DNA from: Asticcacaulis sp. AND118
GTDB lineage: Bacteria; Pseudomonadota; Alphaproteobacteria; Caulobacterales; Caulobacteraceae
Direction of reading: 5' to 3'
Assembly (NCBI RefSeq): GCF_020535245.1
Contig: NZ_CP084911.1
Span: 721,001 to 785,000, forward strand
DNA length: 64,000 bases
Positions 25,417-35,194 of this stretch are shown one piece after another. Position numbers and translations under genes: made by a program. Every line of letters begins with the position of its first letter. The stretch's first letter is position 1. A model generated the notes under the pieces. That model ran no database searches, was not told the origin of the DNA, and was given only the letters and a program-made list of their open reading frames with translations.

Positions 25417-25950
25417 TCAGGCCAACGGCCTGACACGGGCCGGTGCGCCAATGGCCAGGCTGTGGGGTGGGACATCCTTGGTGACGATGGCGCCGGCGGC
25501 AACGATCGAGCCACGTCCGACGCGGATGCCACCCAGCAGGATGGCGCCGGCGTAGATGGTCACACCATCTTCGATCTGTGGGTAGGCCCGTTGAGATTCT
25601 TTGGCAATTCCCAATGTGACGTTCTGGTAAATGGTGACGCTGTCGCCGATCACACAGCCTTCGCCAATAACGACGCCTACCGGGTGAGGTAGACATAACC
25701 CACGGCCTATAGAGGCTGAAGGGGGAATAAAACAGCCACGGCTATGGACAAAAAGGTTTATACATGTGCGAGCCAATAACTTACCCAATGGGCCTGACTT
25801 GCGCACCTTTCGAGAAAAGCGCCATGAGGATATTGCGCTATATGAGGGGCTAAATATCCACATAACGAACTGGTTCAACAGCCCGCTTTTCCCGCAATTG
25901 GCTTCGAGATCATTCCTGACTGGATTGATTATCATTTCACAGCGTCCCAT
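25417..25950 (-). CDS. Hexapeptide-repeat acetyltransferase, serine acetyltransferase-like
   Basis: A 177-residue left-handed beta-helix acyltransferase. The N-terminal helical part is short; the hexapeptide repeats run from about residue 78 to 165: SIGRGLCLPHPVGVVIGEG, VTIYQNVTLG, IEDGVTIYAGAILLGGIRVG, SIVAAGAIVTKDVPPHSLAIG, with the catalytic His in LPHPVG. In polysaccharide loci such proteins O- or N-acetylate sugars rather than make O-acetylserine. The start could be ATG at 25950 or 25935, as neither has a strong ribosome-binding site. It is a relative of the protein at 31120 and has lower GC than flanking genes. Confidence 0.88.
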   Translation of the reverse strand: MGRCEMIINPVRNDLEANCGKSGLLNQFVMWIFSPSYSAISSWRFSRKVRKSGPLGKLLARTCINLFVHSRGCFIPPSASIGRGLCLPHPVGVVIGEGCVIGDSVTIYQNVTLGIAKESQRAYPQIEDGVTIYAGAILLGGIRVGRGSIVAAGAIVTKDVPPHSLAIGAPARVRPLA

Positions 25951-25991
25951 TAAAACAAGTTACGGCGATGTGAAATGAAATCACATTGCCT

Positions 25992-27245
25992 TTACGTCTG
26001 TATTCTGGGTGTGTTCATGTTGCGAAGCAGGAAGTAACCCCTGCTAAATAGAAGATAGAAGGCGGTACCCATCATGGATAACGCCGATCCTATTAGGCCG
26101 AAATGACTCACAAATACAAAGGTAAGTAATGTATTTACAAAAATTCCGGAAATATTGATAATTGCGAGAGTTTTATCTTTATTTGCACTATACAGGCCAA
26201 AGTGAGTCATGTCAGCAGCTATTTTCACAATTACAGAAAACAGCATTACTGGAAATATTAATGGATGATGTGATAGTTCTGGGTTGTTCAAAAATGGCAT
26301 TATAAACAACACGCCAACATACATTAGGCCTGATAAGACTGCGCTGCCCAGAACTGCTTTCGTCATTAGCTGTCGAAATTTCGTGCGCCACGCGGCTTTA
26401 GATTCTGAGAAGGCATCAACGAGCGTGGGGAGCGACACCTGGACTACGGCGACGCCTATGAGTACTAAAAGCGCATTCGCCATAGTCCAGAAGAAGGTAT
26501 AAACGCCCGCTGCAGCAAGTCCTAGTTTCGCCGCGAGGAAAAAGCGGTCAAAATAGGAATATACGACCAAGCCCAAGTCACTCAGGTAGATCAAGCCTGA
26601 TGTCTGGACGGTTTTTTTTATCCACTGGAAATCGATTGGCCGTTTCAAAGTGGAGCGCCAAGGCCAATCTCGTGTGAAAAGCCATACCATTGCAAAATTT
26701 ATCAATAGAGCGGCTAGCCAGAAATTCAAAAGAACGTCAAGCGTTCTGAATTCCGGATAAAAATAGCTTAATCCTATAAATGGGAAAACCCAAGACGCCG
26801 ATCGAATTACAACGAGAACATTTGCCAGTAATGGTTTTCTTAAATTGACAAGCATTATGTGCATGTCAAAGCTTATTACCTCTAAAAATATCACCAAACT
26901 GGCAATATATAAATTTCCTAGAGCGCTTATTTCATGAAAAAAATTAAAAATTAACGCTCCAACAAATGTTAATATAAGTAGAGATGATATAATAAGAAAT
27001 TTATCTCTAATATGTGCAAAAGCATCAGATATTTCAGATTTAATGACTTCTCGACCTAAGAAATAATTCATTCCAAAGCCGTATAGAGCGGGTAAAATGC
27101 CTGCGACACCAACAATCAGGCCAAACTGGCCCGTTTGAGTGGTCCCTAGATATTTGATCAGGAAGAAGGAAAGTGCAAATCTCCCGACCAGACCGAAGCC
27201 GCGCAGACCCATATTGGTGAGAGGGGTCAGTAGTGATTTCAACAT
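25992..27245 (-). CDS. Polysaccharide flippase, Wzx-like (MOP superfamily)
   Basis: A 417-residue inner-membrane protein with about twelve hydrophobic segments. The N-terminus (NMGLRGFGLVGRFALSFFLI, then YLGTTQTGQFGLIVG) is typical of Wzx/oligosaccharide flippases that move undecaprenyl-linked repeats across the membrane. The coding sequence is visibly more AT-rich than most of the locus, a common trait of flippases and a possible sign of transfer. It lies between a GT4 gene and the acetyltransferase gene at 25417. It is the only flippase seen in the window. Confidence 0.9.
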   Translation of the reverse strand: MLKSLLTPLTNMGLRGFGLVGRFALSFFLIKYLGTTQTGQFGLIVGVAGILPALYGFGMNYFLGREVIKSEISDAFAHIRDKFLIISSLLILTFVGALIFNFFHEISALGNLYIASLVIFLEVISFDMHIMLVNLRKPLLANVLVVIRSASWVFPFIGLSYFYPEFRTLDVLLNFWLAALLINFAMVWLFTRDWPWRSTLKRPIDFQWIKKTVQTSGLIYLSDLGLVVYSYFDRFFLAAKLGLAAAGVYTFFWTMANALLVLIGVAVVQVSLPTLVDAFSESKAAWRTKFRQLMTKAVLGSAVLSGLMYVGVLFIMPFLNNPELSHHPLIFPVMLFSVIVKIAADMTHFGLYSANKDKTLAIINISGIFVNTLLTFVFVSHFGLIGSALSMMGTAFYLLFSRGYFLLRNMNTPRIQT

Positions 27246-27298
27246 AAGCTTTATTTGCTTTATCGGGGTTGGCGGTCGGTCGGGCGTTCGGTGAGGAT

Positions 27299-28489
27299 TC
27301 AGGCTTTACGGGACATACCGAAGGCATCCATCATATGGGTCACCATGGTGTCGATGCGGAAGGCCGATTGCGCGTAGGCGATGGCGCGTTCGGACATTTT
27401 TTTCCTCAGCGGGGCGTCGGTCAGTTTCAGCAGGGCGTCGGCCAGAGCCTGAGGGTCTTCGAAGGGCACGATGAAGCCGGTTTCGCCGTTCTGAATCTGA
27501 TCGCTCGCGCCGCCTGCGGGCGTGCGCACTGGCACCAGACCGGACGACATCGCTTCCAGCACGCTTATGGGGAAGCCTTCGATGCGGCTGGGCAGGACGA
27601 AGACGTCGGACGCCCACAGGGTTTCGCGCACATCGCTCATAAACCCCAGGAAGCGGAAGGAATCGTGATCTTCCGCGCTTTTGTGCGCCATGCTGATGAT
27701 TTCCTGTTCGCGCTCCTTGCCGCCGCTGCCGACCAGCAGGCATTTGAGCGACAGTTCCGGGTGGCTGACGCGCAGACGGCGCACGGCGTCGACCAGCAGG
27801 TCCTGACCTTTGACCCAGGCGAGGCGGGCGGTCAGCACGCAGACGAAATCGTCGTCTTTCAGATTGTATTTTTTGCGGGCGGCGGCGCGTTGTTCCGGTG
27901 TCGCCGGCGCGAAGTGGCTCAGGTCCGTACCGGCCATGATCTTGATGACCCGGTCCTTGAACAGCAGGTTATGGCTGCGGATATAGGCCAGAGACTCTTC
28001 GGACATAACGACCAAATAGTCCGGGAAGAACAGGTTGAGATAAATTTGCTGACCGGCGTTGAACTTTTGTTGCGACTCCTTGAGCACCGTGTTCAGGTCG
28101 CCCAATACCGACGGGTGATAGGTGGCGACGACGCGTGCGCCGGTCATCAGGGACAGGAGGCGACCGCACAGCAACATGCCAAGGCCGTGGACATTGACGG
28201 TGCGGATGTTCTCGCGGCGGATAATCTCGGCAATCTGCTTCAGATGAGCGGGTTTGGGCCATTTGGTCAGGCCCGGAATGACCACCAGGCTTTCCACCGA
28301 ATTTTCCAGCGCCTTGCGCTTGCCTTCAGACGTTTCGTTCGACCGGATCAGACCCGTGACAAAGTGCACCTTTACGCCGTTGTCCTTCAGACCGGCCGCC
28401 AGAGTCTGACAATAGCTGGCGATCCCATCATTGCAGTTGATGACCTCTGAAAGGAACAGAACGGAATTCGAGGGGGTGGCGTTCGGCAT
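27299..28489 (-). CDS. Glycosyltransferase family 4
   Basis: A 396-residue GT-B enzyme. Acceptor-domain motifs are VINCNDGIASYCQTLAAGL and NIRTVNVHGLGMLLCGR; donor-domain motifs are LTARLAWVKGQDLLVDAV and PSRIEGFPISVLEAMSSGLV, containing the conserved Glu-x7-Glu. The first ATG (28489) is preceded by GGGACC; an in-frame TTG at 28531 was rejected. It sits between the polymerase gene at 28589 and the flippase gene at 25992, so it belongs to the repeat-unit assembly pathway. Donor sugar unknown. Confidence 0.92.
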   Translation of the reverse strand: MPNATPSNSVLFLSEVINCNDGIASYCQTLAAGLKDNGVKVHFVTGLIRSNETSEGKRKALENSVESLVVIPGLTKWPKPAHLKQIAEIIRRENIRTVNVHGLGMLLCGRLLSLMTGARVVATYHPSVLGDLNTVLKESQQKFNAGQQIYLNLFFPDYLVVMSEESLAYIRSHNLLFKDRVIKIMAGTDLSHFAPATPEQRAAARKKYNLKDDDFVCVLTARLAWVKGQDLLVDAVRRLRVSHPELSLKCLLVGSGGKEREQEIISMAHKSAEDHDSFRFLGFMSDVRETLWASDVFVLPSRIEGFPISVLEAMSSGLVPVRTPAGGASDQIQNGETGFIVPFEDPQALADALLKLTDAPLRKKMSERAIAYAQSAFRIDTMVTHMMDAFGMSRKA

Positions 28490-28588
28490 GGGTCGGTCCC
28501 GGATGAATGAATTAAAAAACGTCTGCGTCAAAAGGCTGGCCCGTTAGCGGAAGTCCGCCAGCGGATCGGAATTAGGTTTTTGTGGCAC

Positions 28589-29908
28589 TTAACCCTGCGG
28601 TCGTCGGGGCTCCAGTGGCGGGCGGGGCCGCAGGGGAAGTTGAGGGCGCTGGCGTAATGGGGCGGAATTGGCGAGTTCGGGCGTGGAAGGGGCCTTTTCC
28701 TGTAAGCGACGGTAGCCGTAGAAACTGCCAGCGAGAATTGCGAATAAGGGTGCCCCATAACATCCTACAAAGATGCCATAAAGGCAAAGGCAAGCAAAAA
28801 AGAACTTATCACGGTCCGGTAGTATCCGGATTTTTGAAATCATCTGCCAATAGACCAGCATGGCGAAGGGGACGCCGAACATCATGGCCGTACCGAGCAG
28901 AAAATTATCGTACGAGATGAAGGAATCTCTCATGGCGCTGTAGCCTATGGGATAATCCACCATGCCCAGCCCCATGCCGGTCAGGAAGGAGATGGGGCTG
29001 ATGTTCCACATCAGTTCCAGCGGGGCCAGCCATGTCCGGGTGGCGCGGTCGTACCAACTATTCAGATAGGCTATGTCGGGCGCGCTGGTGATCAGTGTCA
29101 CGGAGACTAGTGGAATGATGATGACTAACGCCAACAACACATTCGCACCATATTTCGTAACTGCTAACTGCACAGGTTTGCGCATAAAGAGGATAATGAA
29201 GTCCTTCGCCGCGAGAACTACGGCGCAAATTAACGCGGTCTTACTCGTGGTCAGGTAAATAGCGTAGATCGTTACGCCGTACATGAGCAGGTTGATCAGT
29301 CGATTGCTGCCGGGACGATTGAAGATCAGGTGGTGCATGCCCAGCATGGCGAAGGCGGTAGCAGTATTTTCGAAAGAAAGCCCGGCGATGCGTTCCTGAC
29401 CGCCTGCCCACCATTGTTTAGACGCCACCCGGGCTTGTCCCATCACTTCGAAAGAGAAGTTCTTCCATGGAAATTCCATGAACTGATCAAAATAGATGGC
29501 GGCAGCCTGCGCGCCGTAGGCGATCAGCAGGATGATCCAGTATTTGCTCAGATTTCTTACGGAGTTCGAATAGAAATAACCGAACAAGAAAATGGACACC
29601 ATTTTGAACGCCACGGTGACGGACACCACGCTACGGGTATTTATGTAGCCGATAGCGACACCCATCAGTAACAGACCCGCAAAGGCAAAACAGGCGCGTT
29701 TGTCGAACTGAGTTGTGCGCGTGAAGATGCCCATAAAGATGGCGATGAACACCATCAGCACCGCCAGAAGGTCGGGTAGGTTATAGAGGGCGGAGGCACC
29801 CACGCTAACCAGATAATACCGTATCGCCCCTGAATTCGAGTACTGCAACAGGACGAGCAGCGCCACAAAGGTTCCGATTGTTTCTAATCTGAGGCCGATC
29901 TTTGACAT
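28589..29908 (-). CDS. Wzy-like polysaccharide polymerase / O-antigen ligase-like membrane protein (copy 1)
   Basis: A 439-residue protein with about eleven membrane segments and a large periplasmic loop. It is not like any strongly conserved family by motif, which is normal for Wzy, but aligns by eye with the protein at 35289: DQFMEFPW against DQFIDYPW, then SKQWWA against SRQWWA, and YLTTSKTALIC against FLTDSKTTYFC. The C-terminal 35 residues are an unusual cytoplasmic tail rich in Pro and Arg (PLRQRPQLPLRPRPPLEPRR). It is preceded by an acyltransferase gene, as is its paralogue. Its proposed job is to join repeat units in the periplasm. Confidence 0.8.
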   Translation of the reverse strand: MSKIGLRLETIGTFVALLVLLQYSNSGAIRYYLVSVGASALYNLPDLLAVLMVFIAIFMGIFTRTTQFDKRACFAFAGLLLMGVAIGYINTRSVVSVTVAFKMVSIFLFGYFYSNSVRNLSKYWIILLIAYGAQAAAIYFDQFMEFPWKNFSFEVMGQARVASKQWWAGGQERIAGLSFENTATAFAMLGMHHLIFNRPGSNRLINLLMYGVTIYAIYLTTSKTALICAVVLAAKDFIILFMRKPVQLAVTKYGANVLLALVIIIPLVSVTLITSAPDIAYLNSWYDRATRTWLAPLELMWNISPISFLTGMGLGMVDYPIGYSAMRDSFISYDNFLLGTAMMFGVPFAMLVYWQMISKIRILPDRDKFFFACLCLYGIFVGCYGAPLFAILAGSFYGYRRLQEKAPSTPELANSAPLRQRPQLPLRPRPPLEPRRPQG

Positions 29909-30091
29909 TAAACTATTCTGCTGGATGAAATGCGTTGATTGAAAAAGGGGGCAGGCCGTTAGCTATACTATTCGATCACTGTGAAAATAACATGGCCAGG
30001 CAGAAGCGTAAAGGAAACCCTGAAGGCGCATCAGGGACGGCACCGTTTAACCGGCTGATATGTAAAAAATTTTCGCCATGGGGCAATGCCA

Positions 30092-31105
30092 TCAACTCAC
30101 CTTCCGGCTCAGATTGACGAAAACCTCTTCGACATATTTGTAGGTCAGGACGGAGATAGGGATGGTAATTGCGAACACGGCGGGCAGGACGAGTGGCCCC
30201 GTTACACCGAAGGCGTGCAGCACGGTGATGACCGGTGAGTGCACCAGATAGAGCGAGAAACTGATCATGCCGAGATAGGCCAGAATGCGGCTTTCGAACC
30301 GCAGCCAATAGGCCAGAGCAAAAGTGGCTATACCTACGGCCCAGGTGATGATCACGCCTTGGAAGGTAAAGGCGTCGTCGCGTGCGGCCGGTATGAGTTC
30401 GAAGCCGACATAGAAGGCGCTCAGGAGCGTCGCGCCATAGGCGGCCAAGGTCGTGAAGAAGAAGCGCCTGGATACGACACCGTCGTTATAGCGCAGCCAC
30501 AGAAGGCCCATAAAGCAGGCGGCGATCATGCAGAAGCGGCCGAAAGGGAAACGGATGTTCAGCGCCATGGACAGCACTTCCAGCGCGATTATACCGGCCA
30601 TTGGCGCGTAGAAGACCAGAAAATGGTTGCGGTTGATTTTCAGAAAAAAGATCGTCGCGAATAGCGAGTACCACAGCAGTTCGATGAACAGGGTCCACGA
30701 ACCGCCGACATAGTTGGGGAAACCGATCCAGCTTTGCACGAAAACCAGATGCGGCAGAAGGATAAGCGGTTCCGGCGCCGGCTTGTGCTGAAACACGATC
30801 GAAATGACGATGGTCACCGCCATGATGAAGAAATACAGCGGATAGATGCGGAAGATGCGGCGGACCCAGAAGCGCTTCATGTTTCCAGCCGATTCCAGAC
30901 TCTTCGGGATGATATAGCCGCTGATCAGGAAGAAGAGCACGACGCCCATCTGACCAAAGCTAAAAACGGAGTGGCTGAAATCTGTGGTCTTGAGACCGAA
31001 CAGGCCAGCGGCTTCGCCCGCGTGTTGCAACATGACCGCGATGGCGGCCAAGGCGCGACAGACGTCGAGAAAGGCGTATCGGTTGTGACTGGCGGGGGAG
31101 GTCAT
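30092..31105 (-). CDS. Membrane acyltransferase, acyltransferase-3 family (OafA type, copy 1)
   Basis: A 337-residue, ten-segment membrane protein. Conserved motifs are RYAFLDVCRALAAIAVMLQH with the active His, FGQMGVVLFFLISGYIIP, and RRIFRIYPLYF. It resembles the protein at 36767 closely (GQMGVVLFFLISGY against GQIGVLIFFMISGY, then SWTLFIELLWYSLFA against SWTLFLELIWYTLFA). It follows the hexapeptide acetyltransferase gene by 14 bases and precedes the Wzy copy-1 gene. It is predicted to transfer acetyl or other acyl groups to polymer sugars. Confidence 0.9.
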   Translation of the reverse strand: MTSPASHNRYAFLDVCRALAAIAVMLQHAGEAAGLFGLKTTDFSHSVFSFGQMGVVLFFLISGYIIPKSLESAGNMKRFWVRRIFRIYPLYFFIMAVTIVISIVFQHKPAPEPLILLPHLVFVQSWIGFPNYVGGSWTLFIELLWYSLFATIFFLKINRNHFLVFYAPMAGIIALEVLSMALNIRFPFGRFCMIAACFMGLLWLRYNDGVVSRRFFFTTLAAYGATLLSAFYVGFELIPAARDDAFTFQGVIITWAVGIATFALAYWLRFESRILAYLGMISFSLYLVHSPVITVLHAFGVTGPLVLPAVFAITIPISVLTYKYVEEVFVNLSRKVS

Positions 31106-31119
31106 GCGGGGAAACGGCC

Positions 31120-31731
31120 TCAGACGCGCTCGGATGGAAGGGGATCGGCGGTGGATAGGGTGCGGGCGTCAGGCGTGGCGTTCTGCTTGATGACACGTGC
31201 AGGCACGCCTACGGCAACGGAATTCGCCGGGATGTCGCGATTGACGACGGCATTGGCGCCGACCATCGACCCGGCGCCGACCGTCAGTTCCCCGATGACC
31301 TTGACGCCGGGGCTGAGATAAACGCCGTCTTCTATGCGCGGCGACGTGTGGCTGCCCGGACGGCCGCGACCGATGGTCACCTGATGCATGATGCCGACAT
31401 TGCGCCCGATCACCACATCCGCCCCGATGACAATTCCGGTCGGATGCGGTGTGAACAAGCCGCCGCCGATGGTCAGGCGGCGGGCGAAGTCGCAGGCGAA
31501 GAAGCGGTTGGTCCAGTAAAGCAGGATCAGAGACAGGAGCGCACCTACGACCGGCACGCGCCCGGCGGCCTCGACCAGCCGCAGCAGGAAGGTCAACTGG
31601 AAGCCGCCTTCGAACAGCAGCAGTCTGACCAGCATGGCCGGGGACGCCTTCTTCTTCCAGGCGATTTCCCACATGGCCAGATCGGCCTTGACCTTAGCGG
31701 CGAAGCGATCATCGGGGGCTCTGACGGTCAT
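31120..31731 (-). CDS. Hexapeptide-repeat acetyltransferase, serine acetyltransferase-like
   Basis: A 203-residue protein with an N-terminal helical and hydrophobic part (about 15-85, including GALLSLILLYWTNRFFA) and a beta-helix from about 90: RLTIGGGLFTPHPTGIVIGA with catalytic His, then NVGIMHQVTIG, IEDGVYLSPGVKVIGELTVG, SMVGANAVVNRDIPANSVAVG. The start codon overlaps the stop of the fused glycosyltransferase gene (ATGA), so translation is probably coupled. It is likely a sugar acetyltransferase of the polymer pathway and a paralogue of the protein at 25417. Confidence 0.9.
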   Translation of the reverse strand: MTVRAPDDRFAAKVKADLAMWEIAWKKKASPAMLVRLLLFEGGFQLTFLLRLVEAAGRVPVVGALLSLILLYWTNRFFACDFARRLTIGGGLFTPHPTGIVIGADVVIGRNVGIMHQVTIGRGRPGSHTSPRIEDGVYLSPGVKVIGELTVGAGSMVGANAVVNRDIPANSVAVGVPARVIKQNATPDARTLSTADPLPSERV

Positions 31732-34019
31732 TCGGCGATCCTGTCCTTGGGCAACGTCCCCTGCAACAAGTCCCCCCGGTACAGACGGTCGAGCAGCATC
31801 TGCGCGCTCTGCCGCCAGCTATAATAGTCGGCGCGCTTCGGTCCCGCCTGGCTCAGGGCTGCCGCCGTCTGCGGCTCGGCCAGAATGCACTGCATGGCGG
31901 CGGTCAGAGCGTTCGGATCGGCCGGCGAGAAGAACAGGGCCGCATCGGCGCAGACTTCGCGGCACGGCGCAATATCGGAGGCCAGAACGGGGCAGCCGTG
32001 CACCATGGCTTCCAGAGGCGGAATGCCGAAGCCTTCGTAGAGGCTGGGGAATACGAACGCCTTGGCCTGACGATAGAGCCCGGCGATCTCGCCGTCGGTG
32101 AGGCGGCCGGTGAACAGTACATTTTCGCCACCCGCCAGGTCGCCATCGCCGAAGACCTTGGCTTTCGCGGCGCCGACGACGACGAATTTCATCACCGGAT
32201 CAGCGAGTTGTTCGAAGGCTTTAAGCGCGGTTTTCAGATTTTTGTGAGGCGCGGGGGAACCGACAAAGAGGAAATATCCCCCGCGCTCAAGGCCGAGGCG
32301 CGCGGTTATGGCGTCGTCGGAAATGACGCGGCGGATATGATCGGCTCCGTTGGGAATAACGGTGAGACGATCGGTATCGATATTTAAAACGTCGCTTAAT
32401 TCGCGACGGGAAAATTCGGACACGGTCGCCAGCCGCGAGCGGCGCGACAGGAGGCGACCCAGGGTCTGGTGCAGACGGCGGTAATTGGCCGAAAACAGTT
32501 CCGGCTTGCGATAGATGATGGCGTCGTGGATCACTGTCAGCGAACGCGGGTGCAAAACAGGGCCACTGTTGCACAGATTGACAAGCGCGCCGCGTCGCGC
32601 TGCCGTCGGCAACCAGCTCTGTTCCCACGCATGGCCGCCGAGCGCGCCGCCCGTGACGAGCTGGATAGCCTTGAGATCGAGATGGCCGGCATCGGCGCCT
32701 TTCGGCGCCAGAAGCTGACAGGCCGGCGCATCCGGACCGGCGGCGGCCAGCAGGGCATCGAGCGCCCGGACCACTTCGGTGGCGTAGCGCTGCACGCCGG
32801 TCAGGTCCTGAGTCAGGAATCTACCATTGATATAGAGCTTGCCCGCCTTGGCGGAAGGCATGGGGGGCAGGATCGTGGGGGCGTGGGGCACGGGGGCAGG
32901 CTTGGCCGGTTTGACGCCGGTCAGGGCTTCTTCGAACACATTCACGGTTTGCTGAATGATGACGTCATTATTGAAATGGGTCAGCACGTGCTGGCGCGCG
33001 TTATCGATCAGCCGGCGACGCAGGGCCTGATCCGTGCGCAGGCGGGTAATGGCTTCGCTCAGTTGCGCGTCGTTACCGGGTTCGATCAGCAGCGCCGTTT
33101 CCTCGTCGATGGCGATGTCGGTGACGCCGGTCTTCAGATCCGAGGCGATAACGGGCACCCCCATCAGCATGGCTTCGAGTTGCGAAATGCCGAAGGTCTC
33201 GGTGACTTCGGTGGACGGAAAGACGAAGACGCCGATCGAACGGTAAAAAGCGAGCTTGTCGTCGAAGGAGGTGATATCGCCGAGAAACTCGATGCGGTCC
33301 TGTATCGACAACTCATTGACCAGCGCTTCGCCCTCGACACGATAGGGACCGTCGCCGCCTATGCGCGCGGGAACGCCGGGCAGGCGCGACAGGGCTTTCA
33401 GCAGGACCGACAAACCCTTGTAGCGCGCATGACGACTGAGGAAGCCGACAGGCTTGGACGTGGCATCGCTGTCCCGTATGGGGGCCGGATCGACGAAGCG
33501 TTCGACATTCACACCCAACGGTATGACTTTGTATTGCGGCCCCTTGGGCAGGTCCTGCGAAATGGCGATGAGCTTGCCCGAGGTCACCAGTACGAAAGTG
33601 CTGGCGCGCAACACGAAGCGGTACAGCGGCATTAGCAGCGCCTTCAGACGCTTGCGGCCGAAAACGTCCGTGTGGTGGGTGACGACGATCTTCGGACGTT
33701 TGCCGAGCATCAGCATCAGGGCCAGTCCGGCATTGGCGATGAAGTTGGGTGCGTGGAAATGCACCAGATCCGGATTGGACCGGGCGATCTGGACTATCAT
33801 CGACAGGCTGATCGGCTGACTTTCGACATTGGCCAGCATGTTGAAGCGCCGGACGGTCACGCCATTGATCGTGTCCGTCCGGTTGCCTTTTTCGTGGTTA
33901 AAGCAATAAACCGTGACATCGTGGTGTTTAGCCAGCGCTTCACTGGTGTCGCGCGTGTTCACCTCGATGCCGCCCGAGAAGGGCGGATAGTATTTGCCTA
34001 GAACCAGAACCCTGGCCAT
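31728..34019 (-). CDS. Tandem double glycosyltransferase: two GT4 modules in one polypeptide
   Basis: A 763-residue protein with two full GT-B modules. Module 1 (about 1-368) opens MARVLVLGKYYPPFSGGIEV, has VGFLSRHARYKGLSVLLKA and the donor site TETFGISQLEAMLMGVPVIA (Glu274, Glu282). A Pro/Ala-rich linker spans about 369-392. Module 2 (about 394-763) opens KLYINGRFLTQDLTGVQRYA, has AIIYRKPELFSANYRRLHQT, FLFVGSPAPHKNLKTALKAF and PSLYEGFGIPPLEAMVHGCP. Both modules keep the catalytic Glu pair, so both should be active. Most GT4 enzymes are 350-420 residues. It would add two sugars in sequence, or make one alternating linkage (inference). The gene lies 38 bases after the epimerase gene and overlaps the next gene. 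Confidence 0.92.
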   Translation of the reverse strand: MARVLVLGKYYPPFSGGIEVNTRDTSEALAKHHDVTVYCFNHEKGNRTDTINGVTVRRFNMLANVESQPISLSMIVQIARSNPDLVHFHAPNFIANAGLALMLMLGKRPKIVVTHHTDVFGRKRLKALLMPLYRFVLRASTFVLVTSGKLIAISQDLPKGPQYKVIPLGVNVERFVDPAPIRDSDATSKPVGFLSRHARYKGLSVLLKALSRLPGVPARIGGDGPYRVEGEALVNELSIQDRIEFLGDITSFDDKLAFYRSIGVFVFPSTEVTETFGISQLEAMLMGVPVIASDLKTGVTDIAIDEETALLIEPGNDAQLSEAITRLRTDQALRRRLIDNARQHVLTHFNNDVIIQQTVNVFEEALTGVKPAKPAPVPHAPTILPPMPSAKAGKLYINGRFLTQDLTGVQRYATEVVRALDALLAAAGPDAPACQLLAPKGADAGHLDLKAIQLVTGGALGGHAWEQSWLPTAARRGALVNLCNSGPVLHPRSLTVIHDAIIYRKPELFSANYRRLHQTLGRLLSRRSRLATVSEFSRRELSDVLNIDTDRLTVIPNGADHIRRVISDDAITARLGLERGGYFLFVGSPAPHKNLKTALKAFEQLADPVMKFVVVGAAKAKVFGDGDLAGGENVLFTGRLTDGEIAGLYRQAKAFVFPSLYEGFGIPPLEAMVHGCPVLASDIAPCREVCADAALFFSPADPNALTAAMQCILAEPQTAAALSQAGPKRADYYSWRQSAQMLLDRLYRGDLLQGTLPKDRIAE

Positions 34020-34057
34020 TTACGTCTCCGCCTCTGTGACGCCGGAAAGGGGCCGGA

Positions 34058-35065
34058 TTATTTATTATAGGCGCGGAACCAGTTCACAAACGCGGTGACG
34101 CCTTGCTTGACGTCGATGCTGGGCAGGAAGCCCGTCAGAGCCTGAAGCAGTTTCGGGCTGGCGTAGGTGCGCGGCACATCGCCCTTTTGCATCGGCAGCA
34201 TGTTGCGCTGAAGCGGCGTTTCCAGCGCTTCCTCGATCGTGTCGATGAAGGGCAGGAGCCCCACCGGCTGACCGCCGCCGAGGTTGACGATGCGGAACGG
34301 CCCCAGCTTCGACAGGGTGTCGCGCGCCTTGTCTTCCGACACACGGTTGTCCTCGGACGGCACGACCGGGATCAGCTTCACGATGGCTTCGACCAGATCG
34401 TCGATATAGGTGAAGTCGCGCTCCTGCTGGCCCATCCCGTAGACGTCGATCGGCTCGTTCTTGCCCGCCGCGGCGACGAATTTGAACAGCGCCATGTCCG
34501 GACGGCCATAGGGGCCGTACACGGTGAAGAAGCGGAAGGCGGTCGTCGGGATTTTCCACAGGTGGGCGTAGGAGTGCGCCATGACTTCCATCGACTTCTT
34601 GGTCGCGGCATAAAGCGTCATCGGCTCATCGGTCTTGTCGGCTTCTTCGAACGGCACCTTTTCGTTGGCGCCATAGACCGAAGAGGTAGAGGCTAGCAGC
34701 AGGTGCTGCGGCTTGAGGATGCGGGCGATTTCGAGGATGTTGAACGAACCGACCAAGTTGGCGTTGACGTAGGTGCGCGGCTGTTCGAGCGAGTAGCGCA
34801 CGCCGGCCTGAGCGGCGAGGTGCACGATCACGTCCGGCTGACAGGCTTCGGCGGCCGCGGTCAGCGCGTCCATGTCTTCGAGCATGGCCTGGGTGTGGGT
34901 ATAGTTCGCTTCGGCTTTCAGAATATCGACGCGCGTGTGTTTCAGGCGCAGGTCGTAATATTCCGTCATGCCGTCATAGCCGTGGACGGTGTGGCCATCG
35001 GCCAACAGCCGGCGGGCCAGATGGAATCCGATGAAACCTGCCGTTCCGGTAATGAATACGTTCAT
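34058..35065 (-). CDS. UDP-glucuronate 4-epimerase-like SDR enzyme
   Basis: A 335-residue nucleotide-sugar epimerase. The NAD-binding motif is [18 protein letters not shown]; the catalytic residues are Ser/Thr in [10 protein letters not shown] and Tyr152/Lys156 in YAATKK. The segment [15 protein letters not shown], then [20 protein letters not shown] and [14 protein letters not shown] are characteristic of the UDP-glucuronate 4-epimerase subgroup. With ugd it would give UDP-galacturonate. It heads the transcription unit running to the Wzy copy-1 region and has a promoter-like element at 35195-35222. Confidence 0.92.
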   Translation of the reverse strand: MNVFITGTAGFIGFHLARRLLADGHTVHGYDGMTEYYDLRLKHTRVDILKAEANYTHTQAMLEDMDALTAAAEACQPDVIVHLAAQAGVRYSLEQPRTYVNANLVGSFNILEIARILKPQHLLLASTSSVYGANEKVPFEEADKTDEPMTLYAATKKSMEVMAHSYAHLWKIPTTAFRFFTVYGPYGRPDMALFKFVAAAGKNEPIDVYGMGQQERDFTYIDDLVEAIVKLIPVVPSEDNRVSEDKARDTLSKLGPFRIVNLGGGQPVGLLPFIDTIEEALETPLQRNMLPMQKGDVPRTYASPKLLQALTGFLPSIDVKQGVTAFVNWFRAYNK

Positions 35066-35194
35066 TTTATCACTTTCATAAATCGCCGTCGGTTTCTACG
35101 GCAACGCGAATATAAACAGGGCGCCAGAGGCTGAAATAGGTTTCGGCAGACAGGGCCGTGCAAATTCCGGCGCGGGGATCTGAGCTATGCCCTC

